Position numbers and translations under genes: made by a program
Source of the DNA: Parabacteroides sp. PF5-6
GTDB lineage: Bacteria; Bacteroidota; Bacteroidia; Bacteroidales; Tannerellaceae
Assembly (NCBI RefSeq): GCF_029504695.1
Contig: NZ_JAQFIN010000003.1
Coordinates: 186,001 to 250,000, forward strand
Direction of reading: 5' to 3'
Length of the DNA: 64,000 bases
Shown: positions 51,485-61,900 of the stretch, piece by piece
Position numbering within the stretch: position 1 is the first letter of the stretch
How the letters are laid out: every line of letters starts with the position of its first letter
The notes under the pieces: generated by a model
What the model was told of the DNA's origin: nothing
What the model saw: the letters and a program-made list of their open reading frames with translations, nothing else
Databases searched by the model: none

Positions 51485-52231
51485 TTATCCAAACCTTCCG
51501 GTTATATAATTCTGTGTTTGTTCTTTCTCGGGGTTAAGAAACATCTTACGTGTTTCGCTGAATTCGATCAATTCGCCCAACATGAAAAAGCCGGTCTTAT
51601 CACTCACGCGAGCAGCTTGTTGCATATTGTGGGTAACAATCACAAGGGTATAATCTTTTTTGAGATGATAGATCAGTTCTTCTATTTTGGAGGTAGAGAC
51701 CGGATCGAGCGCCGAAGCCGGTTCATCCATCAACAGTATGGAAGGAGAAATCGCCAGGGCGCGGGCAATGCAAAGGCGTTGTTGTTGACCACCCGACAAT
51801 TCAAAGGCTGACTTTTTCAATTTATCCTTCACCTCATCCCAAAGGGCGGCATCCCGAAGAGATTCTTCTACCCGTCGATTGATATATTTCCGGTCTCCTA
51901 TCCCATTCACCCGCAGGCCGTAGGCCACATTCTCAAAAATAGTCTTCGGGAACGGATTCGGTTTCTGAAAGACCATCCCCACTTTTTTACGCAAGGCATC
52001 GATCTCTACGGACTTATGATATATATCCTCACCGTCGATCAGGCATTCGCCGGTCAGGTGCGTTCCCGGGATCAAATCATTCATTCGGTTAAACAGACGC
52101 AGGAAAGTCGATTTGCCACATCCGGAAGGGCCGATAAAGGCGGTTACCGTATGGGGCTCTATTCGCATATTGATATCTTTTAAGGCCTGAAAATCGCCGT
52201 AATAAAAATTTACTTGTTTTGCTTCTATCAT
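51485..52231 (-). CDS. pstB: Phosphate ABC transporter ATP-binding protein PstB
   Basis: A 248-residue ATPase that powers phosphate import. Walker A is GPSGCGKST (about 36-44), Q-loop [10 protein letters not shown], signature [16 protein letters not shown], Walker [14 protein letters not shown] and H-loop [13 protein letters not shown]. The start is the ATG at 52231 ([12 protein letters not shown]); the longer open frame to 52318 runs through a tandem-repeat spacer and is not coding. Confidence 0.95.
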   Translation of the reverse strand: MIEAKQVNFYYGDFQALKDINMRIEPHTVTAFIGPSGCGKSTFLRLFNRMNDLIPGTHLTGECLIDGEDIYHKSVEIDALRKKVGMVFQKPNPFPKTIFENVAYGLRVNGIGDRKYINRRVEESLRDAALWDEVKDKLKKSAFELSGGQQQRLCIARALAISPSILLMDEPASALDPVSTSKIEELIYHLKKDYTLVIVTHNMQQAARVSDKTGFFMLGELIEFSETRKMFLNPEKEQTQNYITGRFG

Positions 52232-52253
52232 TTGATTTTTCAATTTTAATTCT

Positions 52254-52410
52254 AAACGTTCATTTACATTAGTCGTTTGGCGTAACTCGGCATAATCCAA
52301 ACAAGTTTGGTTCTGCACTCGCTACTTCAAACGTTCATTTACATTAGTCGTTTGGCGTGACTCGGCATAATCCAAACAAGTTTGGCTTCTGCACTCGCTA
52401 CTTCAAACGT
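52254..52410. repeat. 75/76-bp tandem duplication between pstA and pstB
   Basis: A unit starting AAACGTTCATTTACATTAG at 52254 is repeated at 52329 with two differences (one substitution, one inserted base). A third AAACGTT at 52405 overlaps the pstA stop. Each unit includes the palindrome CCAAACAAGTTTGG. The duplication lengthens the spacer to 171 bases in an otherwise tight operon. Confidence 0.88.
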
Positions 52411-53257
52411 TTATCCTCTTTCCAAAATACCGCCGCAGAAACGAAGCCAGCAAATTCATACCCAGAACAATCGCGATCAACACCAGCGCCGTCCCATACG
52501 CAATGGGGCGTGTCGCTTCCAGATCTGTTCCGCTTGTTGCGATCACATAAAGATGATAAGGCAATGCCATTACCTGATCAAATATACTTTCGGGAAGTTT
52601 GGGTAGGAAATAGGCGGCTACGGTAAATAAGATAGGTGCGGTCTCCCCCGATACTCTTCCGATGGAAAGGATCAATCCGGTGATAATATTGGGAAAGGCC
52701 ATGGGTAGAACCACCCGGTGAATAGTCTGCAATTTGGATGCTCCCAATGCCAGGCTCCCCGTACGAAAATGATCGGGAATAGCTTTTAATGCCTCTTCCG
52801 TCGTTCGGATAATCAGAGGTAACACCAACAAACCTAAAGTGAATGAACCGGCAATGATGGAATCGCCAAAACCCAGGCTATTCACAAAAAGCGCCATACC
52901 GAACAAGCCGAATATGATGGAAGGAATACTTCCCAGATTATTGGTCATCACCCGGATAAAGCGGACAATCTTCCCATTCCCCGCGTATTCCACCGTATAA
53001 ATAGCCGACATCACCCCCAGAGGAAAAGCGATAAACATACTGCCGATCACCAGATAGAGGGTGCCTACAATAGCGGGATATATTCCTCCTGCCGTCATCC
53101 CGTCGGTCGGAGCGGTTGTCAGGAAGTCCCAACTAATCACTCCCACTCCCTGCCAGATAATAAATCCGAGTATCAATAAAAGGAAGCCGACAATCAATGC
53201 TCCCAGTATGCGGAAGATACTAAAAGCAATAAGCTGATTAAGTTGATTAAACCGCAT
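52403..53257 (-). CDS. pstA: Phosphate ABC transporter permease PstA
   Basis: A 284-residue inner-membrane permease with six hydrophobic helices. The binding-protein-dependent transport signature is EEALKAIPDHFRTGSLALGASKLQTIHRVVLPMAFPNIITG. Its start overlaps the pstC end by 11 bp, and the two permeases work as a heterodimer with PstB. Confidence 0.94.
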   Translation of the reverse strand: MRFNQLNQLIAFSIFRILGALIVGFLLLILGFIIWQGVGVISWDFLTTAPTDGMTAGGIYPAIVGTLYLVIGSMFIAFPLGVMSAIYTVEYAGNGKIVRFIRVMTNNLGSIPSIIFGLFGMALFVNSLGFGDSIIAGSFTLGLLVLPLIIRTTEEALKAIPDHFRTGSLALGASKLQTIHRVVLPMAFPNIITGLILSIGRVSGETAPILFTVAAYFLPKLPESIFDQVMALPYHLYVIATSGTDLEATRPIAYGTALVLIAIVLGMNLLASFLRRYFGKRINV

Positions 53258-54452
53258 GATGTTGTTTCTTTGAAATCACCTCAGCAGTGATACTTATTAT
53301 CATGGTAATAATAAAAAGAATACAGCCCAGAAGGAAAAGCGACTGATAGTGCGCGCCTCCGGCAGGAGCCTCGCCCAACTCGGCAGCAATCGTCGCCGGA
53401 ATAGTCCGTACCGGTTCAAAAAGGGTACGGGGCATTACGGCCGCATTCCCGGTAACCATTAATACAGCCATTGTTTCTCCCACAGCCCGGCCGATCCCTA
53501 AGACGACAGCAGCGGAAATGCCCGAAGAGGCATACGGAATGATCACCCGGCAGATCGTTTGCCAAGGGGTAGCCCCCAGAGCCAGACTGGCCTCACGCAT
53601 CGCACGGGGCGTATTGCGCATCGCATCTTCCGCCACCGTAATAATCGTTGGCAAAGCCATAATGGCCAGGATAACACTTCCGGCCAAAGCAGTCTCTCCC
53701 ACAGGTAAATCAAATAGCTGCTGAATGAAAGGAACAAGAACGACCAAACCGAAAAAGCCATAGACAACCGAAGGGATTCCGGCTAACAATTCAATCGTCG
53801 GTTTCAAGATCTTCCGTACCCGTTCGTTGGCCAGTTCGGAGAGATAAATCGCAACACCCATACCTAACGGCATCGCAATCAAAATGGCAAAGAAACTAAC
53901 CCATAACGTACCCATGATCAAAGGAAGAACACCGAAGAGTGGTGCCGGGGTCGATGTGGGCATCCATTCCTTTCCGAAAAAGAAATCGGTGATACGGATC
54001 TGCGCCTCCCGTAATGTCTTTACACCCGGTTTGTCCACCGGAGCATATCGCTTAGGCAAGAAAGCGATGATACCGGATGAATGCCGGATATACTCGCCCA
54101 ATTTATCCGGAAGGTATTGATAGTCTTCACCGAACTCCGCTTCCGGGTAATGATTGAAGATCTCTTCAAACCGGAAAAGTTCAATCGCTTCATCTTTCCC
54201 GCCCAGTGCTTTCCAATTCTCCACTTCCGCATCAAAGATCTGCTTGATTTGATAAGCGGTCAGGTCTGCGACGCTGTTCTTTTCGTGAACACAAAGCACA
54301 TATCCTTTCTCTACCACCGGACTGTTAAACAAACCCAGTCCTTCTTTAAAAAGAAAAACAATGATCAGGAAAATAACCAACGTCGTTATGGCTCCACTGG
54401 CTGTCAGAAGAGTCTCCACCGTTCGTTCCGCGATTTTTCTTAGTTGTTTCAT
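53247..54452 (-). CDS. pstC: Phosphate ABC transporter permease PstC with PstS-like insert
   Basis: A 401-residue permease, longer than the usual roughly 310. After TM1 (about 20-38) there is a periplasmic insert of about 110 residues (45-155) before the permease core. The insert contains NSVADLTAYQIKQIFDAEVENWKALGG, which parallels KVTHLTREQLEGIFTGKIKNWKELGG in the neighbouring PstS, then a SGIIAFLPKRYAP segment like the GAIGYVGLAYLNK part of PstS. The permease signature EDAMRNTPRAMREASLALGATPWQTICRV is intact. Start at the ATG at 54452 (MKQLRKIAER). Confidence 0.92.
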   Translation of the reverse strand: MKQLRKIAERTVETLLTASGAITTLVIFLIIVFLFKEGLGLFNSPVVEKGYVLCVHEKNSVADLTAYQIKQIFDAEVENWKALGGKDEAIELFRFEEIFNHYPEAEFGEDYQYLPDKLGEYIRHSSGIIAFLPKRYAPVDKPGVKTLREAQIRITDFFFGKEWMPTSTPAPLFGVLPLIMGTLWVSFFAILIAMPLGMGVAIYLSELANERVRKILKPTIELLAGIPSVVYGFFGLVVLVPFIQQLFDLPVGETALAGSVILAIMALPTIITVAEDAMRNTPRAMREASLALGATPWQTICRVIIPYASSGISAAVVLGIGRAVGETMAVLMVTGNAAVMPRTLFEPVRTIPATIAAELGEAPAGGAHYQSLFLLGCILFIITMIISITAEVISKKQHHAV

Positions 54453-54462
54453 TTCTTCTATG

Positions 54463-55278
54463 TTAAATAACCGGTACAAAGCCGATCTCCCGAACGGTCT
54501 TTTGTCCTTCGGGTGATAAGATATAGTCAATGAAAGGTTTTACCTGCTTTTCCGATCCGGCTTCATAATAATACAATAGAGGACGGACAATAGGATAGGT
54601 TTCATTCTTTGCATTCGCCACGGATGGAGCGGTATAGGTTGCCCCTTTATCGTAAGAGACATGGATGGCTTTTACGTCTTTATTCAGATAGGCAAGTCCG
54701 ACATAACCGATAGCACCTTTGGTCTGGCTGATCGACTGGATAATGGAACCGGTAGCCGGCATACTCATCATGCCATTCATGTAATTTTTATTCTTCAATA
54801 CGCTTTCTTTAAAGAATTCATACGTGCCGGATGAGGTTTCGCGGGCATAAGGAACGATCTTCAGATCGGCGCCTCCCAGCTCTTTCCAGTTCTTGATTTT
54901 TCCGGTGAATATTCCTTCAAGCTGCTCACGGGTCAGGTGAGTCACTTTATTGGAAGGGTGAACCACAATGGCCAGCGCGTCATAGGCGATAACTGCCTCC
55001 TGCACTTTCTTTCCTTTGGCTTGCAGTTTCTGCCGTTCGTCGAATTTGATCTTACGGGAAGCCTGCGCGATATCTGTCGTTCCTTCCAATAAAGCGGAGA
55101 TCCCGACACCACTGCCTCCGCCGGTCACGGTAACAGTGCGGGAAGGATCTATTTTCATATAGTTTTCAGCCTCTTTCTGAGACAAGGGTAAAACCGTATC
55201 AGAACCTTTGATACGTTGGGCTTGGACAAAAGAAAGACTTAGCAGCAGTGAAACTGCTGTCAGCATAATTGTTTTCAT
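54463..55278 (-). CDS. pstS: Periplasmic phosphate-binding protein PstS
   Basis: A 271-residue solute-binding protein with signal peptide MKTIMLTAVSLLLSLSFVQAQ. Phosphate-contact motifs are GSDTVLPLSQ near the N-terminus, TGGGSGVGISALLEG, and ARETSSGTYEFF. It lies between the porin gene and pstC with spacings of 16 and 10 bases. Confidence 0.94.
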   Translation of the reverse strand: MKTIMLTAVSLLLSLSFVQAQRIKGSDTVLPLSQKEAENYMKIDPSRTVTVTGGGSGVGISALLEGTTDIAQASRKIKFDERQKLQAKGKKVQEAVIAYDALAIVVHPSNKVTHLTREQLEGIFTGKIKNWKELGGADLKIVPYARETSSGTYEFFKESVLKNKNYMNGMMSMPATGSIIQSISQTKGAIGYVGLAYLNKDVKAIHVSYDKGATYTAPSVANAKNETYPIVRPLLYYYEAGSEKQVKPFIDYILSPEGQKTVREIGFVPVI

Positions 55279-55294
55279 ACGTCAATTGTTTAAT

Positions 55295-56497
55295 TTAAAA
55301 TTTATATTGTATGCGAAGTGTAAAAACGTTGTCGTCGAGATCTTGATTCATTCCTTCCAAAGCGGAAGTCTTTTCGTTTTGATTAAATTCGTAATAGGCT
55401 TGCAGGCGAAGAGCGCTTGTGATGTGCCAGAGTCCGCCTACGCCCCAGGTGGATTGTGCCAGATCGGCACGGGTAGTGTCCTTGCGGCCGACCTGATCGC
55501 CGGACACCTTTGTATTGGGATCATACCAGTCGTATTTCAAGACGGCGCCGAAAGGAGTTTGACCGAGATCCTGAACAAAGAAGATATATCCACCCTGAAA
55601 ATCGCGGATATACGTATCTGTCACCGGCAAAGCGGATGAATTGGGACTTTGGGTTCCGACGGCCGTTCCCGGTTGCTGTCCGAAAAGATATTCACCGCGC
55701 AACTGGGATTTCCCCAAGATACTGTTTACTGACACCTGTGCATCCAGACCGTAATACTCGCGCTTGGCAAACTTTCCGGTATGGGAAGTATGAGTGTTCA
55801 ACACAAATCCATCGCCTGACATCCGATATACATTCTCCGTTCCCTGATAAACCGATCCGTTGTAATGGGAAACACCCAAGCCGAAGGCAACTCCGTTTGT
55901 GAAACGTTTCGTTGCCGAGAGATGCCCGATAAAATCTCTTTTATTGTCGGTTTCCTGTTTGATACCGTTGCCGGCAAACCATCCCGCTTCGAGCTTCAGA
56001 AAATGGAAAGGAGACGATTGGGCGGGCTGAAGAATCAACATGGCTCCCAAATCGCGTTCTTCCGGGAAAAGGGTCTGAAACACAGTCGAACGCTCGGGCG
56101 ATTCCCTGCGGGAAGAGGAATAACTGATCTCATAACCGAAAGGACGATCGAATATACCGGCACGTAGCGCATTGGTCTTCAACCAGGGATCTTTCACGTT
56201 CACATAAACATCCTTAAAGCCGATCCCCTTCTCGGTTAAATCGATTTGAAAGACACCGGAAGCAATCCCCTCTTCATACACCACCTTAAGGCGCCCCCGA
56301 CGGATACCGATCCGGCTGAACGAATCATCCGGATCTTCATTCGCTCCGCCGACTTTTAACGATGCGTCTTGCTGCCCATACTGATACTGTCCCTGGATGT
56401 AACCCGAAACAGTCAGGTTCTTAAGCCCATCTTGTGCATAAGCAATAAAAACACCGAATAAAAAGCTAATAGTAAGAATTACTTGTCTTGTCTTCAT
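55295..56497 (-). CDS. Phosphate-selective porin (OprO/OprP family)
   Basis: A 400-residue outer-membrane beta barrel with signal peptide MKTRQVILTISFLFGVFIAYAQ and terminal aromatic residue (RIQYKF). The barrel begins with VSGYIQGQYQYGQQD and includes RIGIRRGRLKVVYEEGIASGVFQIDLTEKG, typical of OprO/OprP. It is first in the phosphate operon, so phosphate passage to PstS is expected. Induction by phosphate starvation is likely, but I could not recognise a Pho box. Confidence 0.9.
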   Translation of the reverse strand: MKTRQVILTISFLFGVFIAYAQDGLKNLTVSGYIQGQYQYGQQDASLKVGGANEDPDDSFSRIGIRRGRLKVVYEEGIASGVFQIDLTEKGIGFKDVYVNVKDPWLKTNALRAGIFDRPFGYEISYSSSRRESPERSTVFQTLFPEERDLGAMLILQPAQSSPFHFLKLEAGWFAGNGIKQETDNKRDFIGHLSATKRFTNGVAFGLGVSHYNGSVYQGTENVYRMSGDGFVLNTHTSHTGKFAKREYYGLDAQVSVNSILGKSQLRGEYLFGQQPGTAVGTQSPNSSALPVTDTYIRDFQGGYIFFVQDLGQTPFGAVLKYDWYDPNTKVSGDQVGRKDTTRADLAQSTWGVGGLWHITSALRLQAYYEFNQNEKTSALEGMNQDLDDNVFTLRIQYKF

Positions 56498-56520
56498 ACA
56501 TTCTTCTTAATTTGACACGG

Positions 56521-56528
56521 CAAAGATA
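56521..56528 (-). promoter_or_regulatory. -7 promoter element for the porin-pst-phoU operon
   Basis: The minus strand reads TATCTTTG, 24 bases before the start at 56497. Confidence 0.7.
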
Positions 56529-56602
56529 CGACCGCCATTTTTCATCTTGTTAAAGAAGAAGTTACATTTATATTACAATTAATTAGACATTTCTCTTTCA
56601 GT

Positions 56603-56902
56603 TCACCCTCCTATTATTACAGTTGGGCACCCCAGAACTATGGAACCACCATGGGCACACGGATCTCCCATCCTTGCTGCGGGTTTCCCACCAATCATCA
56701 CTGTTTCCGAACCTTTCACAATCGTGTCAGGTGGTCCTACACAAATACATCTATCACCCATAACGGCTGCCGGCAATCGGCCTATCAGTACGGTCGGAAC
56801 GCCCGGCCCTATAATCGGGCCGCCAACATGAGGAACAGGGGGTATGCCCGGTGTTTGTATCGGACAGGTATGCATATCGGTTATTCTTGCTGCGGGAGGC
56901 AT
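56603..56902 (-). CDS. PAAR-domain spike-tip protein
   Basis: A 99-residue protein made only of a PAAR domain, the cone that sharpens VgrG spikes of type VI secretion and related contractile systems. It shows MPPAARITDMHTCP, HVGGPIIGPGVPTVLIGRLPAAVMGDRC, and GGKPAARMGDPCAHGGSIVLGCPTVIIGG, with conserved Cys/His ligands for a metal. No effector domain is attached. It follows the VgrG-tail-like gene by 36 bases. Confidence 0.9.
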   Translation of the reverse strand: MPPAARITDMHTCPIQTPGIPPVPHVGGPIIGPGVPTVLIGRLPAAVMGDRCICVGPPDTIVKGSETVMIGGKPAARMGDPCAHGGSIVLGCPTVIIGG

Positions 56903-56938
56903 ATTCTTAATTATTAATGATTAATGATTAATTGTTAA

Positions 56939-57304
56939 TTAGTTGATCATGACCACAGCGCCTTTGACAACAGTATGTCCGTCAGCAGAGAGTTCAGTAG
57001 AGGCTGTGCCTTGCATTTTGAGGTTAACCTTTGCTTTTGTTTCTACATTCATGGCTTCCGACTTCAAGTTTGTTTTCGCTTTTATCGTTGTAGCCATTCC
57101 CGATTCCATAGTGATATTTTTCTGTGCTTTGAGAACCAGATCACCTTTGGATTCAAGAACAATTCCGTGCTCATTCATTTTGATCACACTACCTTTCTGA
57201 TCAGTTAATCTGATTTCTTTTTCTTCATCACTGATAGTGATTTTGTATCCGCCAGGGGTTTCTATCGTAATCACTTTATTCTCTTCATCAAATGTTTGTT
57301 TCAT
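56939..57304 (-). CDS. VgrG/gp5 C-terminal beta-helix-like protein
   Basis: A 121-residue protein that resembles only the C-terminal needle of VgrG or phage gp5. It opens with ETPGGYKITISDEEKEIRLTDQKG, then short beta repeats with Gly/Ser/Lys turns (GDLVLKAQKNITMESG, KTNLKSEAMNVETKAKVNLKMQG). The OB-fold and gp27-like domains of full VgrG are absent. With the PAAR gene just downstream it could form a minimal spike tip, or the pair is a remnant of a larger locus. Confidence 0.75.
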   Translation of the reverse strand: MKQTFDEENKVITIETPGGYKITISDEEKEIRLTDQKGSVIKMNEHGIVLESKGDLVLKAQKNITMESGMATTIKAKTNLKSEAMNVETKAKVNLKMQGTASTELSADGHTVVKGAVVMIN

Positions 57305-57458
57305 AATTGTTTCATTTTTAAAAATTTGTAATTGATAGGCTGATTTGTATTACTTCACGCCGGAAAGTTAGTAATTATTCCATCACTATCTTTTTTCTAT
57401 GCATAAAAATATAGTAGAATAGCCCTCACAGAGGGGTTGAAAGGGGTATTTACAAAAA

Positions 57459-57490
57459 GAATGGAGAAAGGGCAGTTCCTTTCTCCATTC
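57459..57490 (-). terminator. Terminator of the RND efflux operon
   Basis: GAATGGAGAAAGG/CCTTTCTCCATTC, a 13-bp perfect stem with a 6-nt loop, is followed on the minus strand by CTTTTTG. Confidence 0.85.
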
Positions 57491-57514
57491 TCCAAGTATA
57501 TTCTTTATTGCTTA

Positions 57515-58918
57515 TTATTCCGTTCCGCCGCCCAGGGCACGGTACAATGTGACTGAGGCCTGGAGCTGTTCGAGTTTGTCGCTTACCTGGCCGAGTTGGG
57601 CTTGCAGGAGGTTTTGTTCGGCGTTGAGCACTTCGGTATAATTGGCTTCGCCGGCTTTGAGCAGTTCCTGGGTGAAGTAAACGGCGGTGTCGAGCGATTT
57701 CACTTGTTCGGCACGCAGCGCATTCTTTGTCAATGACGACTCGAAGGTATAGAGGATGTCCGACACTTCCTGTCCGGCAGCCAAGACCGTTTTCTGGAAC
57801 AAGAGCAAGGCTTCTTCCTGCTGTGCCTTGGCGATCTTCAACTGGCCGAGCAACTGGCCACGGGCGAAGAGCGGCTGGGTCAGTCCACCGATGATATTGG
57901 CAAAGAGATGTTCGGGCTTCAATAATTCGGAGAGCGAGGTGGCGCCGTAACCGATCATCGAGCCGGAGCTCAGCGTGATCGAAGGATAAAGCGACGCCTG
58001 CGCCACATTGGTCATCTCGAAGGCATAACGGAACGAGAGCTCCGCCTGACGTACATCGGGACGACGGGCCAACATCTGCACCGGCACACCCTGTTGCAGG
58101 GAGGAAGGCACGGTTTGTTCGTCTAACGTACGGCGTACGATCGGTCCGGGATTACGTCCAATCAAGACGGAGAGCGTATTCTCCAGTTTGCGGATCTGTA
58201 TCTCCAGGTTGGGCACCGACACCTGCGTACTGTAGAGCAACGCCCGGCTTTGCTGCACCGCGGCACCGTTCAACATACCCGCCTTCATCAGTTCTTCCAT
58301 TGTGGAAGCACTCTCTTTCAATAGCTCGATCGTTTCCTTGGTGATCTTCAACTGCTCGTCGAGCGCCAAAAGGGAATAATACGACGTAGCGATATTGGCG
58401 ATCAATGAGGTCTGTACCAGGTTCCGATACGCCTGCGTATTAAGGAACTGCGCATACCACGCCCGTGTCTGGCGATTGATCTTCCCCCAGATATCGGCTT
58501 CCCACTGTACGGCAATGCCCAACGAGAACTGGTTGGACGCATTGCCCAATACATCTTTCTCGCCGTTGGTCAGGCTGATGCGGTTCTGCTGTGCCTGTCC
58601 TACGAGCGTCAGTGAAGGGAAATAGGCGCCATACGCCACATTCAGCCCGACTTCCGCCGTGCGGATCCGGGTCGTGGCGATACGCATATCGAAATTATTC
58701 TCCAATCCTTCGGCAATCAACACCTGCAGATCGGGATCGGTGAAATAGTCGCGCCAGGGGATCGACGCGATCGTGGTCGTATCCTGCGGATTCACGTCGC
58801 GATAGAGTGCATCCGACTCGATCTCCGGCGTTTTGTATTTGTTTACTACCTGGCAAGAGCTCAGGCCGAAAGCCAGCAGAAGCCCTCCCAGTAGTATGTG
58901 TTTCTTTATATTCTTCAT
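57515..58918 (-). CDS. Outer-membrane efflux lipoprotein (TolC/OprM-NodT family)
   Basis: A 467-residue channel that completes the tripartite pump. Lipobox FGLSSC near residue 22. The two OEP repeats include EADIWGKINRQTRAWYAQFL and LARRPDVRQAELSFRYA, typical of NodT-family proteins. It is the last gene of the operon, ten bases after the RND permease gene. Confidence 0.93.
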   Translation of the reverse strand: MKNIKKHILLGGLLLAFGLSSCQVVNKYKTPEIESDALYRDVNPQDTTTIASIPWRDYFTDPDLQVLIAEGLENNFDMRIATTRIRTAEVGLNVAYGAYFPSLTLVGQAQQNRISLTNGEKDVLGNASNQFSLGIAVQWEADIWGKINRQTRAWYAQFLNTQAYRNLVQTSLIANIATSYYSLLALDEQLKITKETIELLKESASTMEELMKAGMLNGAAVQQSRALLYSTQVSVPNLEIQIRKLENTLSVLIGRNPGPIVRRTLDEQTVPSSLQQGVPVQMLARRPDVRQAELSFRYAFEMTNVAQASLYPSITLSSGSMIGYGATSLSELLKPEHLFANIIGGLTQPLFARGQLLGQLKIAKAQQEEALLLFQKTVLAAGQEVSDILYTFESSLTKNALRAEQVKSLDTAVYFTQELLKAGEANYTEVLNAEQNLLQAQLGQVSDKLEQLQASVTLYRALGGGTE

Positions 58919-58928
58919 CTTCTATCTT

Positions 58929-61900
58929 CTACTTATTAATAATTCCTGATTTACTGAACTTCTCCTGCATCGTCTGGAAGATGATGTAGAGTGAAGGGAT
59001 CACCAGGACACCGATCAATGTACCGATCAGCATCCCTCCGATGGCACTGATACCGATCGAACGGTTACCGATCGCTCCGGCGCCCGTAGCCATCGCCAGC
59101 GGAAGCAGGCCGAAGATAAAGGCAAACGAGGTCATCAGGATCGGACGCAGACGTGCCACGGCTCCATTCACCGCCGCCTCGACAATGTTCATGCCCTGCT
59201 GGCGACGTTGAATCGCATACTCCACAATCAGAATCGCATTCTTCGCCAACAACCCGATAAGCATGATCAGGGAGATCTGCACATAGATATTATTCACAAT
59301 ACCCGTTCCGGCCATCATGCCCACAAAGATGAAGATAAACACACCCGAAAGCCCGACAGGCAACGACAGGATAACCGCCAACGGCAGAATATAACTCTCA
59401 TACAACGCCGCCAAAAGCAGATACACAAAGATCAGACAGAGGGCAAAGATGATCAATGTCTGTCCCCCACTCTTTTCTTCCTCACGCGTCATGCCGGAGA
59501 ATTCATAACCATAACCGGCTGGCAATACCTGCGCGCTCTCTTCCGCCGCGGCGTTGATCGCGTCACCCGTACTATAGCCTTCGAGGAAGTTCGGGATGAT
59601 CGTCACACTCATCGACGAGTACATATTGAAACGATTCAACATCTGCGGTCCGGTGATATCGGTGATCGTCAGGAACTCGGTGACCGGCGCCATATCGCCC
59701 GAGGCGGTACGGATATAGTAACCGTTCATATCTTCCAGTTTCGAGCGGTACTCAGGCGCAGCCTGCACCATCACGCGGAACTGTTTGCCGTAGAGGTTGA
59801 AATTGGAGATATACATACTTCCTACATACGCCTGCAAGGTCGACATCACCTGGCTCAGTGTCAGGCCGGCGTCTTTGATCTTGGGCATATTCACTTCGAG
59901 TTGCTTCTGCGGGAAGTTGGGATTGAAGGTGGTCATGGCCATCATCACCTCCGGGCGTTGGCGCATCTGCGCAAGGAAACGGTTGGTGATATCATAGAAC
60001 GCATGAATATCGCCCCCGGTACGGTCCTGCATCTGCATCTCCACCCCGTTACTCAAGCCGAAGCCCTGCAATGTCGGCGTTCCCATGAAGATAAAGGTAG
60101 CGTCCTTGATCGAGTCGGTCTTCTGCTGCATCAATGCCGCCACTTCGTTCGTACTGATCTCACGCTCGTTCCAGGGTTTCATCTTGATCATCAGGGTAGC
60201 GTACGAGCTGCCGAGCCCACTCATGAAGTTCACCCCGGTGATCGTCTGGATATGCTGCACGCTGGGTACTTCTTCCGCCAGGGAAACAACTAGGTCCATC
60301 AATTCGCTGGTGCGTTCCAGCGATGCGCCCGGAGGCAGTGTCACCATCCCCAATACGCCCCCGCTATCTTCCTGTGGCACAAAGCCGGTGGGGATCATAC
60401 GCATCAGTCCCAATAAGATCAGGGAGCTGACGGCAATAATCGCTACCGTAATCCAGCGGTGTCCGCGTTTACCGAGGTAGAGCAGGATCGATTTATAAGT
60501 GTTCGTCACCGCCGTAAAGCCTCTGTTGAACGCGTCGTAGAAGCGTTCGATCAGGTTCTTTTTCTTCTGCGCGCTTTCGTCGTGCGGTTTGAGGAAAAGG
60601 GCACAGAGGGCGGGACTCAGGGTCAGGGCGTTGACTGCCGAGATCATAATAGAGATCGCCAGGGTCAAGCCGAACTGCTGATAGAACACACCCGAGGTAC
60701 CGCCGATAAAGCTGACGGGAATAAATACCGCCGACATCACCAGGGTGATCGAAACGATCGCCGGCGCAATCTCTTTCATGGCGATCAATGTCGCCTCGCG
60801 GGCATTCTTCACCCCGGAGTCGAGTTGGGCATGCACCGCCTCGACCACCACAATGGCATCGTCGACCACAATCCCGATGGCAAGCACCAGGGCGAACAGC
60901 GTCAAGAGGTTCACCGAGAAGCCAAACAATTGCAGGAAGAAGAACGTGCCCACGATAGCCACCGGCACGGCAATCGCCGGAATCAGTGTCGAGCGGATAT
61001 TCTGCAAGAAGACAAACACCACCAGGAACACCAAAAGGAAAGCTTCGAGCAAGGTCGAAACAACCTTATTGATCGAAGCGCTCAGGAACTCATTGGCATC
61101 CATCACGTAGGTGATCTTCAATCCCGGAGGGAAACTTTCGGAAGCCGCCTCCAGTTCCTTTTTGATGTTCTCGATCACCTCCTGGGCATTGGATCCGGCC
61201 GTCTGACTGATGCCGATCGCTACGGATTCTTTCCGGTCCAATTGAGAGAGTACGGTATAGTTCAATGCCCCCAGTTCGACATCCGCCAGGTCTTTTACCC
61301 GCAGGATTTGCCCGTTCTGTGAACGGATAATCACGTTACCAAACTCTTCGGCCGACTTCAGTCGTCCGGTGTATTTCAATGTATATTGGAAGCTCTGGTC
61401 GCTATTCTGTCCCAATTCGCCGGGAGCCGCTTCGATATTCTGTTCCTGCAAGGCGGCAATCACCTCGCTGGGACTGATCTTGTACGAAGCCATCACGTCG
61501 GGTTTGAGCCAGATACGCATCGAATAGTCCTGCGCCCCGTAAACGTTGGCATCACCTACCCCTTTCACCCGCTTGATCTGGGGGAGCACGTTGATATTGG
61601 CATAGTTCTGAATAAACGTACGGTCGTAATCGGGATTCTCCGAGTAGAGCGAGATCATCATGATCGTACTGCTCTGTTGCTTGCGCACGGTCACCCCTAC
61701 CTGGGTCACTTCCTGCGGCAATAAAGGCGTAGCGCGGGCGACAAGGTTCTGCACATTCACCGCCGCGATATCGGGATTGATGCCCTGTTCGAAATATACG
61801 GTGATACTTGCCATACCACTGTTGGAGGCGGAGGAGGTCATATACGTCATGCCCTCCACCCCGTTGATCGCTTCTTCGAGCGGGATCACCACACTGTTCA

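Noticed and set aside
52232-52318. 29-residue N-terminal extension of PstB
   Set aside because: The extension is translated tandem-repeat sequence; homologous PstB proteins begin at the ATG at 52231.
59208-60293. 361-codon open frame on the plus strand
   Set aside because: It is antisense to the RND permease gene and full of His/Arg-rich low-complexity sequence.
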